Positions 21,927 through 34,693 of a DNA stretch of 64,000 nucleotides are shown here, one piece after another. The position numbers and the translations under genes were made by a program. The stretch is taken from positions 186,001 to 250,000 of the forward strand of contig CAJNOL010000064.1 of NCBI GenBank assembly GCA_905250125.1. Direction: 5' to 3'. The notes beneath the pieces are model-generated. The model worked only from the letters and a program-made list of their open reading frames with translations, made no database searches and was not told the origin of the DNA. The DNA is from Rotaria sordida (taxonomy: Eukaryota > Rotifera > Eurotatoria > Philodinida > Philodinidae). Position 1 is the first letter of the stretch. The number at the start of each line of letters is the position of its first letter.

Positions 21927-24209
21927 ATGTCTCCATTGATGTATAGAATTATTTTAGAAGGTACGATTGATATTGATTCAGATTGTTTTTTTGCTGTATA
22001 TGATTGTTTTTTTGTTGTATAAGATTGTTTTTTTGTAGGTCATAGTGGTGTTAATCAATTAGGTGGAGTTTTTGTAAACGGACGACCATTGCCTGAAACT
22101 ATTCGACATCAAATTGTTGAGCTGGCTCGACAAGGTACAAGACCGTGTGAAATTTCACGAAAATTACAAGGTTAAAAAAAGCAACAAAAAGAACTCGAAG
22201 ATCTATTTAATGAAAAATTTTCATATTATAGTATCTAATGGATGTGTATCTAAAATCTTGGGTCGATTTTATCAAACCGGTTCGGTAAAGCCGAGAGCTA
22301 TTGGTGGTTCAAAACCACGTGTTGCAACACCAGGTTATTGTTTTATCTTCTTTTGTTTTTAAAGAGCATAATTTTTTTAAAATATATATGATTTTCTTAG
22401 ATGTCATTGCAAAAATTTCACAAATTAAAACTGAAAATCCTTCAATATTTGCATGGGAAATTCGTGAACGTCTTCTTAATGAATCTTTATGTACACATGA
22501 TAATTTACCGAGTGTAATTAAGTTTTGTTGATTATTATCATTTTTTTTTGTTTTTATTTGTTATTTATTAGGTTTCTTCTATCAATCGAGTATTACGCAA
22601 TTTATCTTCTTCATCATTGATAAAATCTACTTCAAATTTTTCATATGATAGTTTACTTAATTCATCAACATCATCATTTTGGCCACCATTAGGAGAAACA
22701 AATTCAACATATACATGGACTTATCATAATTCAAAACATAATACAAGTAGAGAAATGAATTTATATAGAAAAGAAATATCTATTTAAATAATTTTTAGAT
22801 GAAATAAATTCTTCAACTGAAGGAATTAAATATGAATTAATGAATGAAGATAATAATAGTATTAATGATAATGAACAATGTATAAATAATGATTTAGATT
22901 TAAAACAAAGAATACAACGTAATCGTACAGCTTTTACACAAGAACAAATAAGAATACTTGAAAAAGGTTTATTATTATTATGCTCTTTTTTTTCCTAATC
23001 ATCATAATTCTCTGTTTCTTGTTTTTTTTTCATTAGAATTTGAACATACACATTATCCCGATATTTATGTACGTGAACGTTTAGCAAAAAGTATAAATTT
23101 ACAAGAAAATCGTATACAAGTAAAATCTTATTTGTTTTTTTTTGTGATATAATTCAAATCAGAAAACTTTTTAATTAAATTAAGGTTTGGTTTTCTAATC
23201 GAAGAGCTAAATGGCGTCGTGAAGACAAAGCACGTAAACAAAAACATACACCTACTACTTGTGAATCATCGACAACTAATACAAGTATTCAATCGATAGT
23301 TTCTCCAACAACATTATCTATATCTACTCCTCAACAAACACCAGGTTATATTATTGAATCAAATATTCCACAATGTTATTTTTCAATGGATAATCAACAA
23401 AATTTATCTGTTAATTATTCATGTTCATCATCGAATCCAACATATTCATTATCAACAGGTAATAACAGGAGTGTTACTAAGATTGAGTAGGAAGTCGACC
23501 ACTGAGGAAGTTGGACTCGCGATATTATTAGGAGAGGCTAACTACTAAAATTCGGTGGTTCCGGCTACTAAAAATGAGAAAAAAGGGGTTTGGGTTCGGT
23601 TCCCAAAATATCAGATAGATACAAAAATTTTAAATCTAATTGTTACAATTAAAAATGTTACATATTCTAGTGCTTTATACGTATTGACTGAAATCTTTAA
23701 TCTCAAGAATAACAAAATGAAGATTTCTCGACATAGATTTAAGAGTTTTTGTACCTGTCTGATGGTTTAATGGTTCCAGTTTTTTTTGGAACCACCAAAC
23801 TCTATCGAGTATTGAAAAGATAAGGCTCGCGACATTGAGGAGTCGATCCTTGTTACGGGAATTCTTAATCAAGCAAAAGCGAAGAAAATCGTTCAGCTTT
23901 GCGAAAAAAAAAACGGAAGGTTTTCAAGATTGAAGAGTTACTCCCCTCACTCGAGACATACCTTTTTAATAATATGGTTCTATCATATTTTTATTAGGTA
24001 ATTGTTATGAAGATCTTTCATTTACACAAAAATCATCATCATCTTATCTTCCATCGGATTATACTACGCTTTCATCGAACACAATGTGTCAATCATGTAT
24101 GTATTTTGAAATAATAAGAAAATTTTTTAATAAAATACATTATTTTTTCTATCCAGCCAATTTTCTTCAAACATCAATGCCATCATCAATATTTTGGAAT
24201 CGATTTTAA
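21927..24209 (+). CDS. PAX6: PAX6/eyeless-like paired-homeodomain transcription factor
   Basis: Ten exons (21927-21960, 22039-22170, 22232-22333, 22401-22513, 22572-22746, 22799-22966, 23037-23119, 23185-23458, 23998-24096, 24157-24209) give about 410 residues. A complete paired domain (residues about 12-137) starts [20 protein letters not shown] and includes [13 protein letters not shown] and [15 protein letters not shown] short linker leads to a homeodomain with [19 protein letters not shown] and the PAX6-type recognition helix [16 protein letters not shown], with serine at homeodomain position 50. A Ser/Thr/Pro/Tyr-rich tail follows. Q44 and N47 of the paired domain are PAX6-like, but position 42 is lysine rather than isoleucine. 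No octapeptide is seen. PAX6 controls eye, brain and sensory development. The start is the first in-frame ATG after a stop. Confidence 0.93.
23468..23955. mobile_element. Inverted-repeat element in intron 8 of the PAX6-like gene
   Basis: The 539 bp intron is about ten times longer than the gene's other introns. Its inside has opposing copies: GGAGT...TAAGATTGA and GGAGTAAC...ATCTTGA at the ends, then GTCGACCACTGAGGAAG...ACTCGCGA and GGATCGACTCCTCAATG...CGCGAG, then CGGTGGTTCC and TTGGTGGTTCC. No target duplication was resolved. Probably a MITE. Confidence 0.6.
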
Positions 24210-26384
24210 ATAATAGATTTCTTTTATTATTGACTTTATATAAATTTTAACTATGACAAATATTTGAAATAGTGTCACTAACTAAAATCAGATCAGTAAC
24301 GCTTGAATAAATTGTTCATTCATTCAATCAAATATATTAATGATTGAGTAGCTAGACAAACATAAACAATATTATGATCAAAAAAGACAACGATGAAAGA
24401 TTGATTCACATTTAAGATGAAGATGATTATTGCTCTTTTGTTTTGCTTTCGTTCTTTTTTTTTTATATTGTTCATTCAGTTGATCCTTTTAATGTTTAAC
24501 ATAGAAACTTCTTGCTTATAATTATTGTTGAACACAATTATTGAAGCAAGAAGCATTGAAATAATGCTCAGTCAAACATAACTTAATGTCAATAAGAAAA
24601 CAATGAAATAGACATTGATCAAAATTGAGAATTATCTGTATTCGATTTGCATGAAAAAAAAAGAAATTTTAATAATAGATTTTCATAACTAATCTTTTCA
24701 TAGATAACCAACTTTGCATTTCATTGTTTCATTGTCCAACAGATTTTATTAAAAAATTAATATATCACTAGATGCAGCGTGAACAACAGTTTCGAAATAA
24801 AAGCTTATTGAATATATGCATTGTTTGTTTTCGAAATGGTACGAAATTGATATAATATATGAAATTCTCTTTTTTTTTTGTTCAGATTTAAATATATTTG
24901 AAGACGTAAGGTCGTTTTTTTAGAAGTGCGTAATCATACCGTAATTCTCTTTTGAATATTTAGTCTTTTGATTTATGCTGAATTATTGGTCAACTTCCAG
25001 TATCGACACGTTCTAATGAAAAAAGTTTTTCTTCAATCAGTGACATTAAAAAGTAATTTGATCGTTTAACAAAAAATGATCATGTTCACATCGTCGAAAA
25101 CTTGTCCACTTTGAAAATAAATGATACACATATTCAATAAGGTTTTCATATTGTATCTTGTGGTATAATTTGGCATATTCAATAAAAGTTATTGGGTGAT
25201 GAAACGAGGACATTAATTATTTCTCATTCATTAGATTAATATTTATTTAGAAATTCTTTTGTTTCAGACGTATCAACAATAATATTTGTGAATATACTTC
25301 ACCGTCAATTTTTCGTTCCTGTTTTATTTTAATTAAAGTTTTCACTTAGCCTATCTGATACTTCATAGGCTCATTTTCGATAGTTTGGTACAGAATATTG
25401 CTCAAAAATTCGGGTGACTATAATTAGCTTTCGATTGAGTACTTCTATGATTATGCAATTATAAAAACACAAAGGTATCTAAAAACTCTTTTTATAGAGC
25501 CTTTTGAACAACTCATTTTTGTAAAAAATTATTAAAAAAAACATTGAATTGCGCTTGAGTTCCAGAACACTTCTACATTTTCTAGTAATTTAACCCTAGC
25601 ACCGATCGTTGTTGATCAAAATAGAAATATTTTTTTTACGAAAAAGATCAGCGAAGAAAAGCTCTACAAAATGAAATATGGCAAAAAGGTTTTTGGATAT
25701 CTTTGGGTTTTCTATAGTTGATCACGCGTGGAATTAATTGAAAAAAAATGGTCAAGTTTTTTATTGATGTAGATCATGCTAGATTTCAAGCGAAACAATA
25801 AACTGTTGATTTATGAATAAAAATTTGAAAGTTTTTTCTTTGATCAGGAAAATAATTTGCTTATTTGGTCAAAATGGGGTTTGACATGCATAGCTATTCA
25901 ACAACCGTCTTCTTTCATAAAGCTCATCTCAATTTGAATGACCATATTCATATTTCTGCAATGTGCTTTGACTACGTATGATTTTGTGATTTCAAAAAAC
26001 AACTCACTATTTATTCAAAATTATTTTCAATCTTTCACTTGCAACAGGTACGTGTATAATGAAAAATCTCTTTTGTAAACAGAATAGAACCTATAATATC
26101 AACGCTTAAAGCAAATGTTCAGTATTCGATTAAACATTTGTTATTATCGTGATCTGTTTCATTTTATGAATTGTAATAAATGTTCAAGTTTTCTTTTTTT
26201 TTTTAATAAATAGTTTTACAAGTAAAAACAAAAACCTTTAGAATTTATTTCGTATTCATTATTTTGTTATTATTACAATTTATTTAAATAAACTAAACAT
26301 GAACATAAAACTTATCAATAAAACTATACAATACTGTTATTTAACAACAGCTATCTGTCTTTAAGAGAAATACAAAATGTTTTA
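24210..26384. other. Intergenic between convergent genes
   Basis: About 2.2 kb of AT-rich DNA between the 3' ends of the PAX6-like gene (+) and the membrane protein gene (-). No exon-like sequence or paired repeat recognised. Confidence 0.5.
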
Positions 26385-29071
26385 TTATGTTTCCGATTCT
26401 GTTAATATTGAATGTTCATCATGTTGATATCGATGAAAAATATTTTTTGTACTATTTTGTTGCATAATTATCGTAGGAATTAAATGATCATAAGATATTG
26501 ACGATGGCTCACTGATTTCTGATGTTGACATAGATTCAGGTGGTTTTGGCCATGTATGTCCTAAACAATCATCTTGTGGAGATAATTCTGTTATGAATTG
26601 AATACTAGTTTGATCTGATTGATTTTTTGATTCTTCTAATCCAATTGGTAATTGTGAAGGTTTTCGTAATCGATAAGGTACAGGTGGTGGTGAAGATTTT
26701 TTTATTTGATTTTCTTCATTTGTATTAAAATGAATAGTAATTGAATTGAGATTTAGATCAGTTATAGTTGAATGATGTTCTAATGATGATAATTTGCCAT
26801 TATTATTAAAATGCATTGGTGGTAATGGTGGAGGTTGTGAAGGTGGTTGAATATAACGCAATATACGATCTTTTGGTTTTGGTGAATCAGCAAAACAATT
26901 ATTTTGAATTCCACAATATGTAGAATCATGATCAATATTTGTTGATGATGATAAATGTCTTCGAAATCGACTAGGCATTGTTTTTGAACCAATTTTTATT
27001 ATTTCATCTGTATTTGTTGTTGTTGATGATGATAATGATGACAGTGCAGGTGAAACAGGTAGAACATAAATATCATGAACTTTTTTTCGAAAATCAACTG
27101 AAACGTGAGAAGATGATATTTGAGTTGGTGAAAAAGAAACATTGTTGATATGATCAATGTCTTTTTTTGTACGATGACGTCGTGGTGTTGTCAAATATGA
27201 TCGAGAATGATGATGATTGATTGGCATAATAGATATATTTGACTGATTATCTCGTGATTGTTCAATAGATGATAATGATGTTTCATTATCATCTGATGAA
27301 TTATGAGAAATTGGATTAACTATTTGACATTTTTGACGTTGATTTCGATTAGAAATATTTGAGGAGAGACAAGGTGATTTTGGTGGCATTAATGCCATTT
27401 TTTCTGTTTCTAAATTAAATATAAAAATTTAAATCTTTTAAGTTCTTTTTTTTTGTTCAAATAATGAGTAATTGGAGAGTTTTTAAGTAATATGTTTGTC
27501 TACTTTTCATCTACAAGAAAGCATTTTCGACGAGTCAAAAGTTATGAGTTTGTGCTCTTTTCGCATATGGACTTAGAAATTTTTGTTCGAGAATAGTTAG
27601 ATAATCTTTGAAAAGCTCAAAAAATTAATTTGAATGGCAAATTTTTGTATATTTACTATTGCGATTCGAAACTAAAAATTAGCGTCTTTATTTATATATC
27701 AGTTTGTAGATCAGAAGCTACCCTACAAAGTGCAATAGTTTTTATCTTTCAACAAGGTATCTCAATATCTGTTTTCAATAAATACTCATTTTCGAAAAAT
27801 CGACAACTGTTTTGCATTGAAAGAAACTCTTGAAAAAATGCTTGTACCCTCACTTGAGAAGCTATAGCTTAGTTCAATATCACATTTTGTAGAGAAATGT
27901 CTGCTTTACAAAACAACTGACTCTGACAATTTTTAGTATGTTTAGAAAGAGACTTATAGAGTAAACACAAACCTACTGGGTCGTTTAAAACCACCTTCAT
28001 TACTCGTGAACAAAAATAGACACAACCTTTCTAACCCAATATTCAAATTCTGGCTGCGGCCTATAGTTTTTAGTATTTTATTTTTTGGACTTTTCAGAGA
28101 TTATTGCACTACTGCTGAAACAAACTTTGACTCGTCAGAAATATTTTCCACTTGGTCACAAGTGAATAAACATCTTGTCATTCAAATCGCTAACGGCTGT
28201 TTGTCTCAGATGATCCGTCCAAGTGCATGATGATTACGCTTTGACATAAATCTGTTATTATAATTAACTACTGTGTATGGAGACTTCAGACAATTGATTA
28301 CAAGAATTCTGCATCACGTTAGCCTGCTTTCCAGAGCTACAACTAGTATTAATTGTAGGAAAGATATCGGGCTACTGAATCTGTTGCTAGACAGTACCCC
28401 ATAACGAAAGGCAAGGAGTATTCTTCTTCATTCTAAATCATATTACATTATGAATTTAACACCATTATTCATAGATGTAAATCAATGCTTTTGTATACAT
28501 TCATTGTTTACTCTCGGTAATAGACACATGAATATCATTTTAAAGGTTTGATTCAATGTCAATTTAGAAGCATACAAAAACATTTTGTATATATATATAT
28601 ATATATGTACATAGGAATGATAAAGCGAAAAAAAAATGTACGAAAGAAACAAAACCATAAAGAAAAGTATTTATTCATCTTTTTCAAATAAAAGATGAAG
28701 TTATTTATATTGAGATTTTCTTTTTATTCTTGATTATGATGTAACCAAGAAAAAAAAAGCTATTTCTGACAGTTTATAATGAACTTACCTATATGTGATG
28801 AACATAATGTATAAAAACAATAACGTATTGTTGCAATGATTACTGATAAAAAAAGAAGACTAATTACAATTACACCAATCCAAAATGGAATTTTATAATG
28901 TAAATCATTATCAGCAAATATATCTGGTGCTTAAAAAAAGAAAATATAAAACGATGAAAAAAAAAATAAAGTTGAATTCTTACAATCATGTTCATCAAAT
29001 AAATTCTCATTCGAATTTTGAGAAAATGATGCTGTATAATTTTTCAAAACTAAATTTAAATACTGTTCCAT
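26385..29071 (-). CDS. Unknown single-pass membrane protein with proline-rich cytoplasmic tail
   Basis: Three minus-strand exons (29071-28984, 28929-28789, 27409-26385) give about 417 residues. A short N-terminal part has one N-glycosylation sequon (NYT) and is acidic. One hydrophobic helix (IPFWIGVIVISLLFLSVIIA) follows at roughly residues 47-67. After it come basic/cysteine residues and a long low-complexity tail rich in Ser, Asn, Pro and His. The tail holds SH3-ligand-like stretches (PPSQPPPLPP and PPPVPYRLRKP). There is no signal peptide, so an N-out type III topology is likely. I do not recognise a family. The tail suggests a signalling scaffold, which is inference. The 1.4 kb intron between exons 2 and 3 holds nothing recognised. 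Confidence 0.7.
28588..28606. repeat. (TA)n microsatellite
   Basis: About nine TA units inside an intron of the membrane-protein gene. Confidence 0.8.
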
Positions 29072-30833
29072 TGATCAATGAATTAGATCATTAGTCAATC
29101 TAAAATGAATAGGAAAAAGTCATAATATCTGTTTCATAATACAGACATATACCGTTATGTCTAGACGATATATTTATATTGATAATCAAATGCATCTCAA
29201 GTTGACATGTCAAGAAAATGCACGATAACGACGACAATTCGAATAATATGTATGTAGAAAGCACGCGTGATTATTCGACTCTATATATGGAACAATGCAA
29301 CTGGTTGCACTCTGTTCAATGATTGTGATGTAATTATTTTACTAATGTTGAATAATAGGGTGATATGAGGGACGTCGACATTGAACAAGACTCTCCATAT
29401 TTCTACTTTTTTCTTTTCTCTCTCCCTCTCTCTCTCATCATTGAACAACAAAAGAAACACAAATAGTAATAGATAAAAAGCATTTATATATATATATATA
29501 TATTAGTGAAAATTGTTTGATTATTGATTCATCAATCAAAAGAAAGAGAGGCGATCATCATCGGTCGACTATACTATTGACCTGTTTGCATCGTGATCAA
29601 TATTTCGAAGGATGAATAAAAATGACAATGAAGAAAAAAAAAGAAAAGGGCATACATTTCTGAAAGAAGTATATGAGCAAATAAATCATGATTATATCTT
29701 GTAGAATAAACTGTACTACGTAGTGTTTATTTGGATACATATAAGAAAAAGAAAGAAGAAAAAAAAAAAAGATCTCTTTCATTTCTTAGATCTACTACTA
29801 TATATATACATATACCCTTTTACCTGTTAAAGAAGTGCGAGTGGATATATAATAAGATCCATTCAAACGTAGTGAAGAGCACATATATATTTATATAATT
29901 CATAGTCTGCTTATGTAATACAATCAATGAAGGTATACATAAGTATGAAGAAAGAGTGAAGAAAAAGAAAATGAAAGGAAAACAAAAAAATCGAATAAAC
30001 TCAAATAAATGATGAATATTGTGACAAGTAGTTTGCCCGATGACAGAAATATTAAGTATCATCTCCTGTTTGCCATATGTAATGTCCTTCCATCCTGATA
30101 TGTATCCTATGAACAGAATACATTCAAAGAATCGAAGGACGATTATGGCAGAAGCAATATCATATTCTTCTATTCTATTATCGGAGAAAAAAGAACAAGT
30201 CCTTGTATTAAATTAGCCTTCATCTATCATTATATCTGTATGATAAATATACGAATAATTCTATTTCATCATCAGTGAGAGCAGGAGGAAAAAAAAACTT
30301 ATTCTATTGATAGACTATGTATTATTGTAAGTAGTCATTGGTTGAAGAAAATAAAAGAACAAAAAGTTGCTTTTATGAGTCTCTTACTTTAAGCAATGAA
30401 TATGACGAACTATTATTCGGTTTGTAATTTAAAAAATAGAATCTTGACGTCACTGTCAATATTTTAATGAGCATTGCTTTATATCAGTCAAATACTTCAA
30501 CAAATATCGGTCATATCTACTATACACATAAGAATAAATAAGTGTATATCGACCTCGTTTCATCTTGCTTTTCATTGTCTCATCTGCTCAATATGTATAC
30601 ATTTATCGTCACCATAGTTTTCGTGACAAATGAACTGCATCTATCTCTATGTATTTATATACACATTTGGTTTGAACGATAAAGCAATTAACTAAGTTTT
30701 CATCGGTACTTTCATCATTTTATCTGTTCAATTCATATGATGTATACATATGTATAAAATCATTAAAAAAAAATGAACAATCATTCGGGTTTTATACTCA
30801 TATTTTTTTTTTTTGTCATTTCGATCAGATGTC
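29072..30833. other. Intergenic with simple repeats
   Basis: Holds a CT-rich tract (29417-29437) and a (TA)n tract (29485-29503). Short open frames on the minus strand are low complexity. It lies between two minus-strand genes; no promoter element is clear. Confidence 0.5.
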
Positions 30834-31880
30834 TTATGAAAATGCTTTATGCCATGCATTACACATACCACAACAAAAAAAATTCACACAAAATTTAATA
30901 CAACAAGTAAAAAGTGCATAAATATAAGTAAAAATTAAACTATAAAATGCAAATCCATAGAGTGTTGGATGACAATAATTATTTGTATCATTTGGTTTAT
31001 CTGTTCGAACACGATATCGGGCATTAAATATCCATATATTACCGAAAAAAAACCAAATAAAAAGAAATATTGCTAGAGTACCTTGCATACCACGAGTTAA
31101 TGCTATTATACATATTATAAATCCATGTGTTGACTTTTGTGCATTCAATATAGACCGATAATATGTACAAGCAGATGAAAAAATAAGTAGAATAACCATA
31201 GTTAAACCACAAATACCAGAAATGATCATATACAATGGAATATTCTTATTTACAGGACATTCTTTTACATAAAGAATACCTAAAATAAGTTTAATAATAG
31301 GGAATGTAAGAAGAAAACTTAGATAAATAAGTACTGCAACAGTACTTAGACCACCGGCAGATAGAGTTGTAAATAAACCTGGAGGTTTTTCATGTGAACA
31401 TTTTTTTTGTTTGATTGGTTGAGTAACAGGAATAGGTACACGTCGTTGAAAAGGCGATGGACCAATTTGATATAGAGTAGGAATCGGTGGAGGTGATGGA
31501 ATTAATGATTCTAATGGTAAATTTTGATAGATTGGTCGTTCAGAATGATTTGTTATTGATAATGGACTTGATGATGTAGATGTTTGTTGTACATGTGTAG
31601 GTCTTGTACAAGGTGTCCATATTGAATCATTAGTAGGCAAATGTATTGCTGGACGGGGTATAGTAAGTATTGGTCTTGGAATACGAAATGGTTCTTGTTG
31701 CATACAACGTTGATGAATAAAATCTGTTGGACTAATTCTATTAAAATCATAGACATCTAATGGACGTAAAATAGTTGGTCGTGGTATTGTAATAGTAGGT
31801 ATATAAAAATTATCCGATGAAAATGATGAATTATTACTAATTATTGATGGTAATGATGGTTTACGAATATGAGAAAACAT
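30834..31880 (-). CDS. TMEM272-like four-pass membrane protein, long N-terminal form
   Basis: A single-exon frame of 348 residues. The first about 165 residues are a Pro/Ser/Ile-rich cytoplasmic region with repeated TIPRP or similar motifs (TITIPRPTILRP, ILTIPRPAIHLP). Then come four hydrophobic helices. The family signature is LGILYVKECPVNKNIPLYMI between the first two helices, followed by IWFFFGNIWIF before the third loop and a Cys-rich C-terminus (FCVNFFCCGMC). The same pattern is found in the two plus-strand genes at 34694 and 37618. Human TMEM272 shares the ECPVxxxIPLY and WFILGNYWVF motifs. Function is unknown. Confidence 0.75.
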   Translation of the reverse strand: MFSHIRKPSLPSIISNNSSFSSDNFYIPTITIPRPTILRPLDVYDFNRISPTDFIHQRCMQQEPFRIPRPILTIPRPAIHLPTNDSIWTPCTRPTHVQQTSTSSSPLSITNHSERPIYQNLPLESLIPSPPPIPTLYQIGPSPFQRRVPIPVTQPIKQKKCSHEKPPGLFTTLSAGGLSTVAVLIYLSFLLTFPIIKLILGILYVKECPVNKNIPLYMIISGICGLTMVILLIFSSACTYYRSILNAQKSTHGFIICIIALTRGMQGTLAIFLFIWFFFGNIWIFNARYRVRTDKPNDTNNYCHPTLYGFAFYSLIFTYIYALFTCCIKFCVNFFCCGMCNAWHKAFS

Positions 31881-34693
31881 TGTGGTTCAATCATAGAAAT
31901 TTAATACTGTTCTATTTTGGAAATCGATCAAAAAAAAAAAGAAAGTGCCAATTCTTTTTCTTTTTCTTTTTTCGCTTGATGTTCAAAAGAAATACTGCGT
32001 GGTAGTGTTTGCTTGCATATACAAAAGCAAATAATATAAAAGATGATGAACGAATAAAGATGACATATAATTGAAGATTTATTATTGACTAGAAAAAATG
32101 TAGATGATGTCATCACATTTGCAAATAATAATCATCTACTTTTAGATCTTACAAATGATTACTATTTATTTCAAAATATATATGTACGTATATGGTTCAT
32201 TCTTGTTATTTATTTGAACATATAATCAGTAATTTAAATTTCTGGATCTTTGAATTGTTCTATTTTTTTGATAAAAAATTCAAAAGAAAAATAAAACTTG
32301 AACTTTTTCACGACTATTTATAGCTTTTTATTTTAAAGAGAACAAATTTAATGCTCAGTATTATATACAAATTATCAGTAAGGAAAGGAAGAATATTCCT
32401 ATCTTGCAATATAGAGGGTTGCCCATCAGAGCTCTTGGGCTTAATCGCCTGAACTTCTTGTACACACTGACTAACCATATACTAGACACGAGGACAGCTG
32501 TATGTCACAACTTAGTCAGCATGCTATTGGACGGACGATCCAAGATAAACAGCTGTTTGTGGCTTATCTAGGATCCTTCTATGACTGATGATACTGATCG
32601 TCTTCTTCTCGATGCATTGATTACGATTAAGGTCAGCCACTCGTTCTCCATACCTAGCCATAATTTCAAAATTAGAAAAAGTTTGTCGAGATCATGAGAA
32701 TGAGACGAGTATATGTCTAAAATCTGTTTTTTTTTGAAAACTCCTTTTCGTTCGAAGGCTATACAAATGCCGATAGTGGCAATTAACAACTGGAAGTTTT
32801 CTTATATAGTTTAGATTCATTATCTCTTAACTTGTCAACTGACCCAAAATAGCTGAACGCAACTGAAATCCATTATGAGTTCCTCTACAGAAGCCTAAAT
32901 CCACGAAATAGCAATGTCGTATAGGATCATGTTCTGATAATTTTCGGACTTGTGCAGTCAGCTGCCTTTTCTATTCGGACTTAGCTCGAGTGGCGGCCTA
33001 GTTTTTTTTTCTCTTATTTATTTAAATATTAGAATATTTGTTAGAAATAACAAATCTAAAGTGTACGACAGATTTTGATATAAGGATTCAAGGATTCGGG
33101 ATATTATTTTTTCTATATTGTCCCGTCTTGAAAAAATTTTCGAGGCAATCTCGATTACCCCATAGGACAGAACAAACGAGCTTTTTTTTAGGTTCGGGAC
33201 TGTCCTATAGGGTACTAGTTTGAACACAGTATCCATTGAATATGTGTCGAACAATGCAGCCACTCAACCATAACAACCAGCCGGTAAATAAATCAAACGA
33301 TCAGTATCAATATTATGTTTGCTCAGTAAATTAATAATTATTTTTATTTTTGTCGATGAAAATATTTTGATGTTAATAGAAGAATGGTCCCCCTCATTCA
33401 CCGATAACGATATTATAATATACATATATATCTTTTCTTCTTTCCTTTCGTTTTAAGGTGTATATATATAGCTATCGTTTGGAAAATAAAAGACATGTAA
33501 TAATCTGTTCAATCAATCACTCGCTAACAAGATTAGGATCAATTTGGTTTTAAAATGGTAACGACGATGGAAATTATTCAAGTACAAGCTTATGTTTCTG
33601 ACGAGAAGATAAATATAAATCAAATTGTAAATAATGAAATCAAGAAAAGAGTAAAAAATAGAGACAATGGAATTGAGTAAAAGAAATTATTTTTAACAAT
33701 ACTAAAGAATTCCAAGAGTTAATAATGAAAAGTATTATGAATGCAATAAACTTCTGTTAATTCTAATTATACTTTTGTTTTTTACTCATATAAATCAATA
33801 AAAACCTGAATCCTTTTTAAATTAAAATATTCAGCATGTAATAAAAAGAAATACTAAGCAATTAAATATAATCCTTTTTTTTCAATATCACCAAAGAAAT
33901 TAATTATGTCTTTCGAATTTAGATCTAAAGTAGGATTTACTCTGGTAAAAATATTTTTCATGTGCTCTACAACTCAACAAGTTTGCATGTACGAAGTCTT
34001 CATGACATTTTTCATTCATTTTTAATTGAATTCAAGAGCATATTGTTTGCTCGAGGTTTCATGCTGGAAGGTCATTAAACACACATCTAGGTGAATAATA
34101 TTTAACGAATATTTGTAAATTTTTAACATTGGAATAAACTCATTCATCAATATTTGTTTTTCATGACAATTGTATAAGTGTTTGTAACATTTCTCCCGAG
34201 AATTTCGAAATTTGATACAATCAATAAGGAATGAAAAGAACAAATCTATACTTATTTCAAAATGGATATATTATTCATCATAGATTTTTTTTTCATGAAC
34301 AATGAATAAGAAAATTTACTTTCATCCAAAACTTTCGCTTGTACGTTGAAAGGAAAAAAAGTAAAATGAGTATATATAGATTTTATTAATTGAATCATCC
34401 AAAAGAAATTCATCATCTAGAGTATTTATATTGAATAGAATATAAGATTTGACAATAACAGCGAATGAGTAAAAAAACAGAACCAACTAAAATTTTTTTT
34501 TTTACATACACTCGTTGACGATTAGAATTACGTCTTGTTTTTTTTTTCTATCGACCATAGCTTTTATACCAAGTCTTCATAGTACAATATTTTACATTGG
34601 TATAGCAACAAAAGTAAAAAATTATTAACACACCATTAAAGATCATATTCTACTTTACAATAACTGAGTATTTATAGTTCATCATTTATTAAC
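31881..34693. other. Intergenic between divergent TMEM272-like genes
   Basis: 2.8 kb of AT-rich DNA. It contains copy 2 of the GGGAC-rich dispersed repeat near 33060-33220. The short open frames at 32568-32789 and 34022-34243 have no visible similarity. Confidence 0.5.
33060..33222 (-). repeat. Dispersed GGGAC-rich repeat, copy 2
   Basis: Read on the minus strand it parallels 17349-17517, with shared GGACAGTCCCGAA, AATCGAGATTG and GACGGGACAA blocks. It is intergenic here and has no coding capacity. Confidence 0.6.

Noticed and set aside
26780-26992. Minus-strand His/Leu-rich frame
   Set aside because: Alternative frame of the membrane-protein exon; the frame with the membrane segment and consistent phase is preferred.
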